Of a DNA stretch of 64,000 nt, positions 1 to 14,700 are shown piece after piece. The stretch lies in assembly GCA_013407085.1 (NCBI GenBank), contig JACCGJ010001650.1, positions 1 through 64,000 of the forward strand, in the 5' to 3' direction. Made by a program: the position numbers and the translations under genes. This DNA is from Atriophallophorus winterbourni (lineage: Eukaryota > Platyhelminthes > Trematoda > Plagiorchiida > Microphallidae). The first letter of the stretch is position 1, and each line of letters opens with the position of its first letter. Under the pieces are notes generated by a model, which had not been told where the DNA came from, did no database searches, and saw only the letters and a list, made by a program, of their open reading frames with translations.

Positions 1-536
1 ACATCTTTATTGTTTTTATGCATTCCCTATATTTGCTTTTTGAACCATTAAAACTTTGAATTATTTTGAATTACCTCACGCTTCATATTTCTTTCGTTAT
101 CTTTTTGTTTTCACATGAGTTTGCATTGATTAATTCGAGCTTCGCTGCTTGGCATTCTGTTTATCAAAAATCGCTCGAAATGACAAGCTGCCACATGCTG
201 ATGACACCAAAGGGTGTGACAGTGCTGTTGACTTTGTCACAATGGTGTCGGCAAAAGCATCCCGTGGTTTTATTTACTCCGCGTACCTTACCACACAAGT
301 CGAGAATTTATCCTTGCTATCGCAATATCACGGCGATTAAATTGTTTTCAATTCCACATGACCGAAAAGGAAGTGGACTGTTTGATAAGCCAAAATAAAT
401 TGAAAAAATAATGACCGTCCACTGTAATTCCTTGTTCTTAATTCCGCGGAAGTTTTTGTATCTAATCGCTTATTCCCGCTTTTCTGATTTTCACTAGTTT
501 ATTTAAGAATAGTTTCTTGTAAACCTGCGAATTCTA

Positions 537-780
537 GGATAAATCCTCATTTGCAAATTGAAATTTAGCTTTTATGTGAGGACTAGTCTAAGTCCCATAG
601 TCGGTGCAATGCAGCACCGATGACTGTTTGGAATATTTTTGCAACATTCCAATACAGAGATGGTAGTTTCTGTTTAAAATCAGATTTCTTTAATAAGTAG
701 TATATGACGTTCGAAAAGCAGGGCGAAAGGACACGACCGGTTTCGCGGTTATTGCCGCTCTTGTAAACCTTATAGCTGTG
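537..780 (-). repeat. Interspersed repeat related to 25135-25345 (opposite orientation)
   Basis: Two blocks, about 537-572 and 676-775, match on the reverse complement two blocks of the repeat at 25135-25345. The second block shares the string around 'ACCGGTTTCGCGGTTATTGC' and the flanking 'AAGTAGTATATGACGTTCG'. The two blocks occur in the opposite order relative to the other copy, so this could be the junction of two adjacent copies. The family is not recognised. Confidence 0.6.
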
Positions 781-1446
781 TTCCTTTCTTGTGACTCACT
801 TATTGTCATCCGCATTTATTGTACGTCATTTGTCAGACGCTGTAGAATATTTCACGTGATTACACACAATGAAGACACATATCTGATTTAACTCGGTTTA
901 CTTTTCTCTCTTTCGATGTTGGTGAGCATTCACAATTGTTTGCGCTTCTCGTAATTATTCTATAAAACGAGGTGAATGTAATTACTTTATTTCATGTCAT
1001 ACTGTTATTTGTGGTAAGGTTCAGTAAATAGGTATACACGAGAATAGAAAACGTACGCAAGATGAATAACATGTGCTTGTTTGTACGCTCTCCCATCGCC
1101 CATCTCCCGTGACTAATGTCGTACTGTTTGCACCCCTCAGGCCAGGGAATGACAGTCATTCAAGTCAGAAATGTTGAGGATTTTGAACAACGGTAGATAA
1201 AGCTTTGGCTCTGAATATACCTTTGGATGATCGGCACAGACAATTTGTTAAATGACATCAGCACACCGAAGCTTTGGAAGAATGAAGCGCATATACTGTA
1301 TCTGTATTTACACACTTTTCTTCTCGCGCATCGTGCTACCGGTTCCAGTGTGCCTGTTTCATCAAAGGGAGACAGTATGATAGGGTTTGTTGAGCTTTGA
1401 ACCGGTTTTAAGCGAATAGTGGTGTTCCAAAGCAGTATGTATGATG

Positions 1447-1520
1447 TATTGAAACACAAGCTTGATCCAGCCAAAGTGTCGCACAGTCAGAGACTGCACG
1501 TGGGCGAAGATACTGTTCCA
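1447..1520 (+). repeat. SINE-like repeat, partial copy
   Basis: It shares the core 'AGTCAGAGACTGCACG' and the preceding 'ACACAAGCTTGATCCAG' with the complete copies at 30318-30546 and 27308-27554. Only about 75 bp of the 229 bp unit is recognisable. Confidence 0.75.
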
Positions 1521-1935
1521 AAGCAATATCGTTGATTGATGTCGAGCTTGGTGTTTAAGCGCAAGTAAATGATCAAAGTTTCGTTGTTCATACTTGTCAA
1601 CCAGATTGCCAGCATCAATATTAGCTATGGTGTCCACAACGCTTAGATGGCAAAACAAGGTTCAATATTAAAATCATTGTTGTTTTAATTTCTTTCTTAA
1701 CCTTAGTTCGTTGTACTAATTCACCGGTTTCATAATAAAACCTCCGTATGAACAGACGTTGGTGGTGTGTATGTACATAACAAAGTTTTATATATTCTGA
1801 TGTATTTTTATTGAATGGTTTTACAACGCAGAATGTTTTGCCAATTTACGGAAATTTACGTAAATGAAGCCTCACTCAACTGAATTTCGCTGTCTTCACT
1901 TGGAACGTGCAAAAAGCTTGGTGGAGTGGAATTAG

Positions 1936-1952
1936 GTGTGTGTGTGTGTGTG
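1936..1952. repeat. GT dinucleotide microsatellite
   Basis: A run of alternating G and T is followed by a short GA run (to about 1958). Confidence 0.9.
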
Positions 1953-4919
1953 AGAGAGCGCAACAGTAATCATTCACCATTCACGAGCGTTCGGACGCCT
2001 GACGCAGAATTCGATCTGTGTTTCCAAACATCTTGGTCTGCTTTATAAATCATATGCAACCGCGATTTCAAAGTCAAACGTCGCTTCCCATCCACCTTAT
2101 ACCAACCTACTCAAGAACTAACCTGATAGGTTCCATCCGCTGAATGCAAAAGCCGAAATTGGCGGTGAAGTTTTAGTGCTGGATATAAGCGACTATATAG
2201 AATTGTTGCTTGTGGATCGTTCGGTGCTCTGAGACGATTTCAGACATTCTATGTAACATATAACTTTCCATAAATATACTGTTGATCCACAGTATGAGAA
2301 TTATAAAGTTCTTTGAAATGGCCGAAGAAGAACCCATTTCTGTCAATTATTATTATGCATAGTTTTTTGCAGTTTTTGCTTTAAAATATTTCTCTGAGAT
2401 TGATTAAACGCAAAAAGAGCTCAAGTAAAGTTTTTATTGAATTATATATATAAAATATGGCTTGGCAACTATAGTTACCGCAGTGTATCATCCTTTTTAG
2501 CATAGTACAAACAAATAACTACTCTCATGTCACTTGGAGCCTATATCTAGCTCATTTTGGAGTTTTGAATGCCTCCTCCATACTCTCTGGATGGAGAGTC
2601 AAGTTACACATCTTGCAAATTTATACAAAACGGCGTCCACATTCACGGTATCTAGCGTGTTTAGACTCACCTTTCGATGTCCAATGTTGTTGATTATTGT
2701 AGCTAATTTCATTCCATTGAGGATCTGGATGGTGCAACTGTTTGGTTATGATGTTTCCGTTTAGTGCCTTAAGTAGCCAAGATTGCAATCACAATTTGTC
2801 TAGTGAAATCTAATCGAGGTGTTTTGTCATAGTTTCTTTTATCTCTCATCCACGCATTCACAACTAGTGCGTTCAGGCTCCCCGCAAATAACGGCCACCA
2901 CTATTTCTTAGATCGCATTCTTATGCGATATGCACTGACTTGTTAAACGACCTGATCGATACAGCCCGTGTGAATGGGATAGTTGAACTCAGAGAGAAGC
3001 TCCAATCGTTGTCAATAGTCGTCATTAAAAGAACAGTTGACAAAACCGGGTCAATTTTAATCCGTGAACTTAAATAAGTATACGTTTGAGTTGAAAATAC
3101 TAAGATATATAATCGTATTACTTGCGTCGTAATAGTTTGAATTTGAGCACGTGGTTCAATTGTCTAAGCTTTCAGATTCGATTTTTTTTTAATCCGATTT
3201 ATCATTTTCCCTTATTCCTCAATTAATGCGAACCTAACACAGTTGTATCAGACGTAGTCAGTCAGTAAGTCAATAAGCTAGAAAATAAATGATAAATACT
3301 CGGTCGGGGCGAATTTTAGTCACTTTCCCAACGACTTTTCGTGATTGATATATGATATTCTCTATTCGATATATCATTTTCGTAGCGAATTTCTCTATTT
3401 CGGTTCTTAGCCTAACGTGTGTCATGTTTTAATGCTTTATCGCCCTATTCGAATTCTTCGAAATTTCATTAGAGTCGCTTTAGTGTTTTAATTTGTTCAT
3501 CAGAGACAAGTACTCTGGCCAATTCTTCTCCGTTTTCAATGTGGTTAGCTTTGATTCAAACTTCACGAAACGTTGAGTTGAATACTTAAAAGGCATGGAT
3601 CTGTTTCGCTAACACAAATTAATCAATGAAGTTCTCTCCTTGTCGACATTTCAGATTCAAGATATACGGTGAAACACCTATATCTGTACAACACCACATG
3701 ATATACGTATTTTAATTCCGAGGAATCGTACTTTCAAATTTCGATTTGAGTGTTCCTCGAGAAGAAATAATAAATAATTTCGTAAATCAAATGGTTTAGA
3801 AAAAAAGTTGTTGGAAAAAGTGTATTAAGGCAAATTGTTTCCAAGAGCGTGTCTGTATCTGTGAGTTATGAGTAAACAGGTGCCAACAAATGGTTACTCG
3901 TATTGTAACGTTCCAAGTTTTTTTGACTGACGACTGTTCCGACGCTTATTAACGCGGCAGTGTTTTGTTTTGATGATAGTCGTGTGACTGCTTGTCGGGG
4001 GTCTGGAATCAAGTTTAAATAAGTGCCTAATTGAAACGTAACACACAGTAGAATCTTCAATGTTGGTCTGTAAGGCGTACTTTGCATGAGACGAAAATTG
4101 AACTCGTACGGTGAGGTTGCTCACAATCTCCACCGCTGATCAACTCGCTAAACCGTAACATCAGTGAGAGGGGATGTGAAAACAACACCGAATTGATCAA
4201 CTTTAGACGTTTTTTGGCGGTCGATCAGGACGCATTTTGTGTTTCAGTATTTGAACATCGGAGTTCTTGCCGAGAACCCTATTTAACACTGACTTTCAAG
4301 AAAAACTTTACCTACCTTAAAGTGCTGTTATTCGTTTCTAACAAGGGGTTTTCTAACTTTTTGTTGAATTACGATTGTACACCAGTATCATGACTACTAC
4401 CTTTACGAGTCAATTTGTTTACGTTTTTGATCGATAGTGTTCTGTTGTAATCGGTATGACCGAATCACATCTCGCGTGCCTTGGTCAACAGAAAGTGCTT
4501 GATCTGTGTGAGATTTCGCTTTGTGGCATGACAGACAAAGAACACAGGCTTAAAGGTTTATTTACCGAATTCCTTCGGTCAAACTCAAATGAAATTTATG
4601 CCCACGTTTTTTCTAGCTTTGGTCTCACTTTTGTTTGGTCACCTCTGAGAATGTCTTGTTTCATAATACTCTATATGGTCATCGCATATTTGTTTCGTTA
4701 CTACCAGGCACCATCGACTGTCACGTTTTTCTCGAGATGAAAGCCATTACTGCCCCGGTTAACTATCCATCACTGTTCGTCTAAAAGTTCACATTCACCC
4801 GATAAAGTACTCAGGTTAAACTGAGTACATATGCATAGCCATTTTAATGTCGTTCCATCCAACGGATTAATTATTCGCCGAGCAGGTGTTGCTGGTGATG
4901 AGTGTGATGATCCTAATCA

Positions 4920-5090
4920 CCTTATCCAACAGTGGCATACAAGTGCAACTTGTTTACAATTCTTCCACAGTTTCAAGCACATGCGGATTCTGATCTTACT
5001 GTCCCTACCTGATGAGTGCAAACAGCATGAAACCAGTCGTGGGGCCTGCGTATGTGGGATGGAAATGCATGCAAATGAGTTTATGCCCAC
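4920..5090 (+). repeat. Short interspersed repeat (R2 family), copy
   Basis: This segment is closely similar to 22400-22605: both carry 'AACAGTGGCAT', 'CCTGATGAGTGCAAACAGCA' and 'GAAACC' or a close variant, followed by a (GT)-rich piece and 'GAAATGCATGCAAATGAG' or similar. Looser relatives lie at 6385, 15325, 17163, 26915 and 28445. It carries no coding signal; the class is unknown. Confidence 0.6.
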
Positions 5091-5509
5091 AATGCATAGA
5101 AACAAGAATTATATTTATAACTCTTGGCAAATATTCACGTTAAAGTATTCTACCGCAACCTGTCCATATCGAAATTCGTGTTAGACCCACTGATTATACC
5201 CTTTTTGTTTCCGTTGTAAACCACATGCCTTAATTACTCTGTTGGGTGAGTTTGTGATATTGCACAGGACTTCCAAATCGCAGAAATAACACTGGTGAAA
5301 TAATCGCTATCCGTAATGCGCTGCGATCAAACCAACTGTCATCCCCATTTTTAAGCTTCCGATTTCCTGTGAAATCGCTATATTTCAACTTGCAGTCCAT
5401 CGTTGCACGTGACTTTGTCTGCCTCCACATTCGTGATTTTATACATCTACGAATTTGTCAACAAGTATTTTATTTCACTTTCCCTGATCACTGGCGTTGC
5501 TTTTTGCAG

Positions 5510-5757
5510 TGCAAAACGATCACCGTGAAGCCTCTCTTCCGGAAACGTCTACTGTACACCCTCGCGCCGAAGCATTTGTTTTGGATTTTAGCAAACCAAA
5601 AGGAGTTAGTGAGCAAGTTTTAACGGACCCCAAGCCGCTAAGTCAGTGTGTGCCTGAACGAATACGCAGTGCTTTTAGTGAGCGGGAACGGCAGAAATTA
5701 GAGCGTGAAAAGCAGCGCGAGCAACTACGACGCCAGTCTGTGCCTGCGAATGTCAAG
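5510..5757 (+). CDS. CEP170-like gene, exon a (first in window)
   Basis: The acceptor is TTTTTGCAG at 5501-5509 and the donor is AAG|GTGAGC after 5757. The exon enters in phase 1, so a preceding exon must exist upstream, and leaves in phase 0. It encodes 82 residues. Near its start is the motif AFVLDFSKPKG, which recurs in modified form in exons e and f. It ends with a strongly charged helical stretch, RERQKLEREKQREQLRRQ, likely a short coiled coil. Confidence 0.75.
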
Positions 5758-8700
5758 GTGAGCTCACGTGGTTGCAATTCTACATAAAACTATCGCATAT
5801 CAACCAATTTTTTATCGATTTTGTTCAGCAGCATTTTGAACTAACCCTCTGTGTTGCACACACCTTTTACCAAAAGTATGTGTACAGATGCTGAGGTGCA
5901 TCTTCCACAACCTTCACATTTTCGTGCAGATAGCGGTAGTATACGTTTGCCAGGTAGTTGTGTAAAACTACAACTTTAAATTCCATGTCAAATCCCTCGA
6001 AAACCAGTTAATGTGCTCAAATGAGGGGTGTGTGAGCGCAACACTACATTGGTCTCAAACACGGTACACATTACACACGAAAACATTCGCATATCGACGA
6101 GATAAATTTTATCATAATTGTTCTTCTTGACTTAGATTTCTTGATGTGAATGAAATAAATATTTTCGATATTAAGACGTTGTGAAAGGTCTTCTGATACG
6201 CTTCGATCGATTACTTGAAGATGTTTGTCATTTGATGATTTGAGTGCATCGGGTGAAGAAAAACAAATATCAACACCCAGTCGCTGGGTAAAGCTACTTC
6301 TTTCGTTTTGTAAGGCTGTCTTCATTGGTGCTTTAGGAGATGTCTTATAAACGCGGTTGAATGTGGGATAGGTAGTAAAAGGAATATTGGCTCACTGAAC
6401 CTATTCTTACTGCCTCCGCCTGATGACGGCAAACAGCCAGAAACCGGTAGTGGAGTGTAATTTCGGAGGATGTGAGCAACACATCACTTTGGAATATTGA
6501 AACTGTTTTAAATTGATTAGTGATGAATCGATATAGGATATTTGCTTTCACGTGATGACTGATTCAAGAATTAAATGGCTTCGTGAGAGATATAATTAAT
6601 TCCATGCTTGTCAAAGCTTTAAACATGCGAATATAGGGGTTAGCGTACTTCGAATCTCAGTATTTTCCTCAATGTAAGATCAACCTTGGGTTGATGTTCT
6701 CATTATATGTTGTTTTCATTGGTATAACACAAACTCCCGACTGCGTTGGCTGGAAGAACATCTTCAAAATGCTCGAAGTTACTGGCTGCGAAGCTAAGCT
6801 GTGTCAGCGCTGCAAACATTCTAGCATCGCCCAATGCTCCCCAATCGAACTGTTTCAACTCGTGAGACGGTGTTCAGTATGAGATAATCATGCGTATTCG
6901 ATGTATATCCATGGTCGCCATCGATTGGCAGAGGCCCTCGACGACGGCATATGTCTCTTTTAAATCGTCTCTTTCCATCTTTGTTCTCTGCATGCATGTA
7001 TTTTTATGCTTTGGTGTTGACGCTTGGTTTCGTTTTTACTCATTCCCTTCAGCAATCGCAAAAATCTAAAATGCCATCCAATAAAACAATCACAGCCACA
7101 AGGCCGGTGTCACTTCGGACCTCTCCGTCCGCTTCCCATTCCCAGCATCAATATAAAGTGCGCCCACTCTCATCCCCTTCCAATCACAGCGCATCATCAA
7201 CTACTCCCACGTTTCGCACAAGAACGGACTCGCGAAGTATGAATGCATCCAAGACGCCGAGTCGTGCAACCAACTCCGCCGACGCTCCTAAATCGAATCT
7301 ACACAATTCATCAAACAAAGGTTAGAACGACGTACAAAGTTTGTTTCAGATTCTACACGTTGAGACATCCGGACTTTAGTTAGTTTAATGTTGTAAGGAT
7401 GTGTTTCTCAAAACGCATCATTTTCAGGGTGGTCACATATTAAACTTCATACTATGCGTGCTGAGACTGGTCCATCGCGCGGAGACTACCTAAATATGAT
7501 GCGATGGTTTATGTACCTCCAAGACCCATCGAGCTATACTGGGTTGGGTCCTTCGGGAACTAGCAGAGCTACTCATACCAGGAAGGTCGATGGATAGAGG
7601 TAAGAGCAACATGGTCTCAACCCACTATGTTGTCGGTAAGTCTTCAGGTAGACCCAAGTAAGCCAATCCCCGACTTCGGGTTAGGCAACCGCGTAGTATC
7701 ACGTCCACAAGCAACTAGAAAAATACAGGTAAATTGGTTGGAAACCTAAGTCACTTTATTATTTCTGTTATATTTTTTACTATTTATCATTGGATCATAT
7801 TTGATACAGAAGAAAAAACCCAACAAATCACAAAACCGCATTCATTGAAATTTCAAAAACAAGCTCTTTTTCACAAGTGCATATTCCTCTTGCATGCGTT
7901 CTATTTTATGCGTTTTCCTGTCTGCTTTTCCTGCTTCATGTTGCTTGGCACTTTGTCTGGCTACCGACCTGTGTGAAATCTACCCGCTGCCAACAACTAA
8001 CGGGCATATAGAATTCCACAAACCCAGAAAAAATATGTGGACTAAACCACTCTCACGTCGGTCGATTTTACCATTTAGGGAGTTTTGACCATTTTTTGCT
8101 GTTATTTAGGAACATTGTATTGAATGCTTTGAAAATGCTAATAGCCCTAGCACCCCACACATCAAAATAACAAAAAACTTTCCGAATTATCATACAGTCG
8201 GCAATTCATTTTTCGTTTCTTATCAAATTACTCCGCGTTACTCCCATGTAATAAATCTATGTTGCTCTATCTACACCATCTAGTACGTTATTGTGCATAA
8301 TGTGATAGGCATACGTTAATCCCTCCAGACGGTGTGCGCATGCGATCCGCTTTCCCGTCACCTCGCGGAGTTTTGACTCTCACCGCGAAAAACAAAACGT
8401 CCACTCCCAATGTCACGTCTCGTCAAGTTCAACCATCTCAAACTGAGCGACGATTTTCCACAAAATCAGGATCAAGCCCCCGCCAAACGCCCAGTGGTTG
8501 TCCCGCCAGACCCCAATCCACCACACCCACATCTCCGTCGACCTCGTCGAGGAAAATCGCTCCACCAATCAAGGACACCCTCAGTTCCATACTCCGAGCC
8601 AACGCCGCGAAAAAGGCACTACAAAACTCCAGTGGTGAGAGATTACCGAATGCGAAACGAACACTGCAGTCGCGAGCAAATACAGCCACGAAAAATCCGG

Positions 8701-11700
8701 TTTCTAAAAATCCAAGTTAGTTTCGTTTGAAAAATCTCGGTGCTTGTTATTTGCGCCCGTATCTTGATCATAAACTTGGCTAATCAAAAGGGCCACACAA
8801 TCGGTTTGAAGATAACATTCTACATAGGTGTCGCTCAATTTTTTATTCCTTCTGCGTAAAAACAACAAAGACTTCAAAAATGAGACTTTGTTTAGCATTT
8901 CTCCACTGTTTCAAAGTGGATAAATCCCCGAATGTAATGTACTTACCTCATTAGTGCGAATAGCATGAAACCCGCTGTGCTGTGTGTGAATGCAATACGT
9001 GCAAAAGTGGATTTTGATCGCTGAGAATTCCTATACGCGAATGAAGCTGTTTTCTTCATCTTCTTCCTAGCCTCTAGTTTGCTGGATGTGAGTGATGTTT
9101 AAATAGTGTGCGCTTACATCATCATGCATTTTGCCATCAGAATGGGATGATTGCATTGGTTTTCCCAGAAGCGAGTCTAATTTACCTCCTCAAAGGGTCA
9201 GTGTCATTTCCAGAAGCATTACTCACTATTTCCCCATCTTTTAGTGTTTCCCTTCGTGCTCAAATTCTAGGGTTACGCTTTGTTTTGATTAGTACACTCT
9301 CTTGATTTTCTCTTGACTTTGCCCTAATCCCTTTCTGTCTGACTTTTTCTGACTGTCTTAGCCCACGTGTAACAGATCGGTACTTTGTCTAACTTTACCA
9401 GACTGGGTATTCATGCTTCGCACATACTTATCTGACTAGTTTGTTTTATAAAATCAGAAGGATCAGCATTTACGTACCGAATTACCATCCTTATATTCAA
9501 CATAAACTAGATATAACTGTTTATTCGTTACACGTCATGACAATCACTGCAATCCGATTCAACGTAATCTCATTTGAACCCTGACCTTTTTAACCGATAT
9601 GCACACATTCATAATGAAATGCCATTCGCTGATTGTGTAACCACAGTAACACATCGTGATCTTCTGTCATGTTGTGAATAGCTTCAGACTTCTCACCACT
9701 CTCATTCTAACCAACAATGTTGTTCTTGATACCCACTCGCTTGTCGTCGTAATCAAATTCCACAATGCGTCATTAATCTTAGTTTGTAAACGTCATGCCC
9801 TCGTTAAACATTTTGGACATTTCATCGTACCACCAGTAGACCGGTTATAACACGAGGTCGATTATTCGTCCGTGGTGACTCATGGTCGACAAAATGGTGA
9901 ATCATAGAAATATCATTCGGTTCGGTGACTGTGTGTTCGCTGTCGAATATTATCAGTTCCGGTTATGGTTTTCTGGTTTACTCGTTGTCGAATCAACGAT
10001 TGTCGAAAATTAACTGCTATGAATCTCGTGATGTGATTCTGGGTATTAACTTTCGGGCTTCTGGTGAAAAGCCTCTTACCAACAATGTAAATCGACGAAG
10101 TTACTTTACTTTTCTGTATTTACACGTCAAACGTTTTGTTTCTCTGATATTTCGATGATTTAAGAAATTCTGGTAAGGCCTCTTCGTGTTTAGCAATTTT
10201 CATACCCAACTTGCTGCTCACGAGATTCGGATCAAACGAGTGATTGTATTATTTTTGTTTGTGGCAATTTTGCATTACGAATCTCGAAAACGTCATTCAT
10301 TTTGATCGCGTCTGCTTTTAAATGGCTGAGATTAACTACTTGAGCTCTATACAAGTCTGCATGCTATAATTCTAGCCGGGTTTGTGAAGTGCATAACCCT
10401 ACCACGTATCCAAATGTCAAATCTTTGTGTATTCAACCCCGAACATACAGATAGACATTCATAAACACGTTCTGCACATCTTCGTGTTACATAAACTATC
10501 TGCTGTCGGTACTTTATTCACACATAAAGTGGCAATAATCGACCTGACCGTCACCCAATGACAGTTAGGCGTTGACGCACGAGATAGATATGCTTCGTGG
10601 AAACTCGCTTCTTCTTCTTCTATCGGGAAGCTTTCGGGCCATTCATTTAACACAAAGCAAGTCGAATGGACACCTGTTCCGCTATGATATCCAATAATAC
10701 CACTCCGAAATGAGTGTGACTGCTAATAATGTCCACCATGTACGGTAGTACCACATCTAGTATGTCTCGTTAGATCCTTTAGTCTATGTTAGAAAAACTG
10801 AGGATGCAACTGTTTTGCTATTCAATACAGGAAGAAGACGCATACAACATAACCTAAACATAGAATTCGACCTAGGAGGGAAGAATGGGGATCGGAGACA
10901 AGCAGATTGTAATTTCCTCACCAGCGAAACGAATGACTAAACAACAAAGTTCATCTCTGAAACTGGGAATCTGGAACGTCTCGAATATCAGAGGTATAAG
11001 AGAATCAGCTTTCATTAACAATGAGCTAAAAAGCTGAAAGTCGACATGGCTACGATTATTAGACACTGGTATGCTCACAGAAAGAGATTGCACATTTTTG
11101 GAAAGGAAAGGGTTTTGATGAGCTTCGACTGCATGGAGTTGGGTTTACCGTGCGGAACAGCCTAATAAAAGTAGCAGAACCGAGCAACAGCGGAAGCGAA
11201 CGGATTCGGACTATAAATCTGAAGTGCATTAGAGGTACCATTACGTTGGCCAACGTTTATGCACTGACGCTTTCTGCAACGCCTGCTGAAAAAGACGCTT
11301 TTTATCATAACCTCACAACAGTCCTCAAAACGTGCCACTAAAAACTGTGTAGTTTTATTGGGTGATTTCAATGCTAGAGTCGGTGCAGATTACGAGTCTT
11401 GGCAAAACTGTCTCGGGAGGTTCGGAGTAGGTAAAACCAAGGAAAATTGACAACGCCTTTTAGAACTGTGTACACAGTCCAGTCTTTGTGTCAGTAGTAC
11501 TTTCTTCCAAACAAATCCACAGCATAAAGTATCTTGGAAACGTCATCAGCTTAATATATTAATAATAGGAAGCGTACTCCTCACCAGATCATATCAAACC
11601 GCAGAATGTAACACTGACGATTAGGTGGTTTGTGCAAAACCGGCGTTTCCCCAGACGGGATTTCACCGCGCCAATTTATCTGCTAAGTCAAGGATAAACG

Positions 11701-14700
11701 TCACTCGCATGCGCGAACCTAATTTAGCTGAGCGATTTGCAAAAGGCTTCATAACCGAGGCCAACCAAACCTCACTCGAATTGGCTTCAGAATGCTAGAA
11801 ATCGCGTCGCACTCTCCACTTACGGTTCGAAGAAAGCTCGACCGATCGACTGGTTCGAAGCAAAAGCTTCTGATTAGACTGCTGTTTTAGACCAGAAACG
11901 GTCAGCATTCTTGAAGTTTAAAGGTATGCCAACAGATGAAAACTTAGGACTTCTAAGAGCAGCGATAAATAAGGTCCAACAGACTGCAAGACTATGTGCA
12001 AATGACTATTGGACTGAAATTAGCCTCAATATCCAAAAAGCTGCGGATACTGGAAATTTTCCAAGCTATGTATGATGGGATCAAGAGAGCCATTGGTCCA
12101 AACAAACTTTAAACGGCTCCCATTAAATATGTATCTGGTAACCCGATTGTCGACTAAGCTAAGCAGATGGAAAGATGGGTAGAGCACTTCTCCTCTCTCT
12201 ACTCTAGGGACAGTACGGTTTTATCGCATATACTTGAAAATGTTGAGCGGTTGCCAACCATTGAACATCTAGATACTCATGATGAGCTCAATAGAACAAT
12301 CGACTGCTTAGCGAATGGGAAGGCTCCTGATGACGACGGCATTCCACCTGAGCTTATCAAATGCTGTAGAACAGCATTATTACAGCTTCACCATTTGCTT
12401 CTTCAGTGCTGGTAGGAGGAGTGTCCCACAAGAGATGTCATACACGAAGATCATCACGCTATTTAAGAATAAGAGTGATAGTGGCGACTGTAATAATTAC
12501 AGAGGAATCTCCCTTCTGAATGTTGTAGGCAAATTGTTTGCTAAAGTCTTACAGATCCGGCTGCAAGTTTTAGCTGATAGAATTTACTCCGAATCTCAAT
12601 GTGGCTTCCGCAATGGAAGATCAACCGTCGACATGATCTTCTCCCTGAGACAACACCAAGAGAAGTGTCGGGAACAGCGTATGGCATTATACGCTGTTTT
12701 TGTTGATTTAACAAGGCATTCGACTACGTCAGCAGGAGGGTATTTTCAAAATGCTTGACCTGATAGGCTGCCCCCCAGGACTGCTCAAACTCGTTATTTC
12801 TTTCCACTTAGGCATGAAGGGTTCATTCCATTTAACGGTTTTAGTTCAGAAGCCTTTGAAATTCGCCGAGTCGTCAAACAAGGGTTTGTTCTTGCTCCCA
12901 CGCTGTTCGGCATTTTCTTTGCTCTGCTTCTAAAGCACGCTTTCATGACGAGGACAGAAGGCATTTACCAACGCACACGAAATGATGGCAAGCTTTTTAA
13001 CCTGAACCGATTGAGAGCACAAACCAAGGCATAGAATGTGTTAATCCGTAACATGCTGTTTGCCGGCGATGCAGCTTTTATTGCTCACTCACAAGAACAC
13101 CTCTAGTCGCTAATGGACTGGTTTTCGTCGACATGCAAAGACTTTGGGCTAGCAATCAGCATGAGCCTAAACAAAGTCCGTGGTCAAGGGATTGTATCGC
13201 CTCCAATCATCACTGTTTGAAACTGTTAGCTTGAACCAGTACATCATTTCAGATATCTTGGTTCAACCATTGCGGATAACGTCTCGCTAGCCACAGAGAT
13301 TGATGAGCGTATTGGCAGAACAGCTGTCATTTTGTCCCGATTTAACTCTCGTGTTTGGGGCAACCGCATGTTGACTGTAAAGACAAAAATGCTGATATAC
13401 AGCGCGCGCGTAGTAAATTATTTACTGTACGGCAGTGAAACCTGGACCATCCACGAAAGACAGGAACGGAAGAGAATGCTTTCCATCTACGTAGTATCCG
13501 TCGAATCTTGAACATATAGAGGATGGACAAAGTGACTAATGCTTTCAAACGCTGGTCCACAGAGCATGTTCACCCTACTACGACAGCTTCGCCTGGGTGG
13601 CTTGGCAACGTCTACAGAATGGAAAATGGTCGTATTCTAGAAGATCTACCTTATGATAAGTCGAAATCAGGAAGTCGACAATTGTGTAGACCGCACTTGC
13701 GGTAGGTAGACGTTTGCAAAATAGATATGAAAGCTTTTGGCATTGACCCCGCGATCTTGCAAGAACTTGTTCTTGAACGCTCACATTGGAAGCATTGTGT
13801 AAAGCGTCGTCTGCAAGCTGGGGAGGAGCACATACAGCTCTTCACTGCTGAATACAGATCGCGCCGCCGGCGTGCAACTAACTCCGATTGACCGAGTTCT
13901 GCCTATCGTTGCAAGTGCTACTAGAGAGATTGTTCCTCCCGAATTGGACTGTTTAGGCATTCGAAAAGCTGTGAAACGTGAGAAAGTCATACGAACGTGA
14001 TGTACATCCATGGGGAATACCACGATAGTGTATCGCGTAGCAGCTATGTCGTTTGCAGCCGTTGAGTGCCATATGTTCGACAACTGATTCATGCTAATCC
14101 GTTCATTCCAGCAAATAGCACTCCTAATCAAGAGCTTTGCCCCAAAGGAACTTAGCTTAGACTGTGCTTCCCTGACTTTTAGCTATCGACCTCTTTCCAA
14201 TTGACTTTGCTGGCACACATAGAACATCAATCAGCTTCAGTTACTATCTCATCGGAGAAGATATTGGATGCACGTCTCCGCTCAACGGTAAACTATCTAT
14301 ACATGTGCATTGTTAAGTCCCTGTGGGTTTATTCACCTTTCTATTGTACCTGTTCACTTTTCCCTTCAACTTACAGATAACACAACAGAACCAAATTCCA
14401 CTTATATTAATTCGATCTCATTTCACTTGTTGTATGTTGCAGAATAATATGAATAGGGCTACACTAGTTTTTCTGAAGTAACTAAAACAATTTTCTCAGC
14501 TCAGTAAAGTGTAATTTCGGGGATGTGAGCAACACATCACTTTTCTTATCTTACGTTATTTTATTGTCTGTTTTCTTGGGTAAATTGTGTATATTATGCG
14601 GCAAGCAAGCCTGGCACCCAGGCTCTATCCGTAGCAAATTTCCTGAATTCTGTGTTCGTAGCCATCGCGAATCCTTAACACTTTTCGATAACTGGTCATT

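Larger units (their letters stand above)
1..5509. other. Region upstream of the first recognised exon; no gene supported
   Basis: No coding exon is convincing here. The open frames are short, lack paired splice signals of matching phase, and none resembles a known domain. The frame at 4456-4740 is the longest ATG-initiated one with plausible composition, but nothing else supports it. The stretch is AT-rich and holds a SINE-like fragment, a GT microsatellite and short repeat copies listed separately. Because the first recognised exon (5510) starts in phase 1, this stretch is probably intron, with the 5' exons of the gene lying further upstream. That is inference. Confidence 0.5.

Noticed and set aside
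66..398. 110-residue open frame near the window start
   Set aside because: No splice-site pair of suitable phase and no recognisable domain; composition fits random AT-rich sequence. The overlapping 149-340 frame was rejected for the same reason.
4456..4740. 94-residue ATG frame with a hydrophobic C-terminal stretch, possibly a membrane protein
   Set aside because: Single short frame, no family match by eye, no promoter or splice support, in a region otherwise lacking genes.
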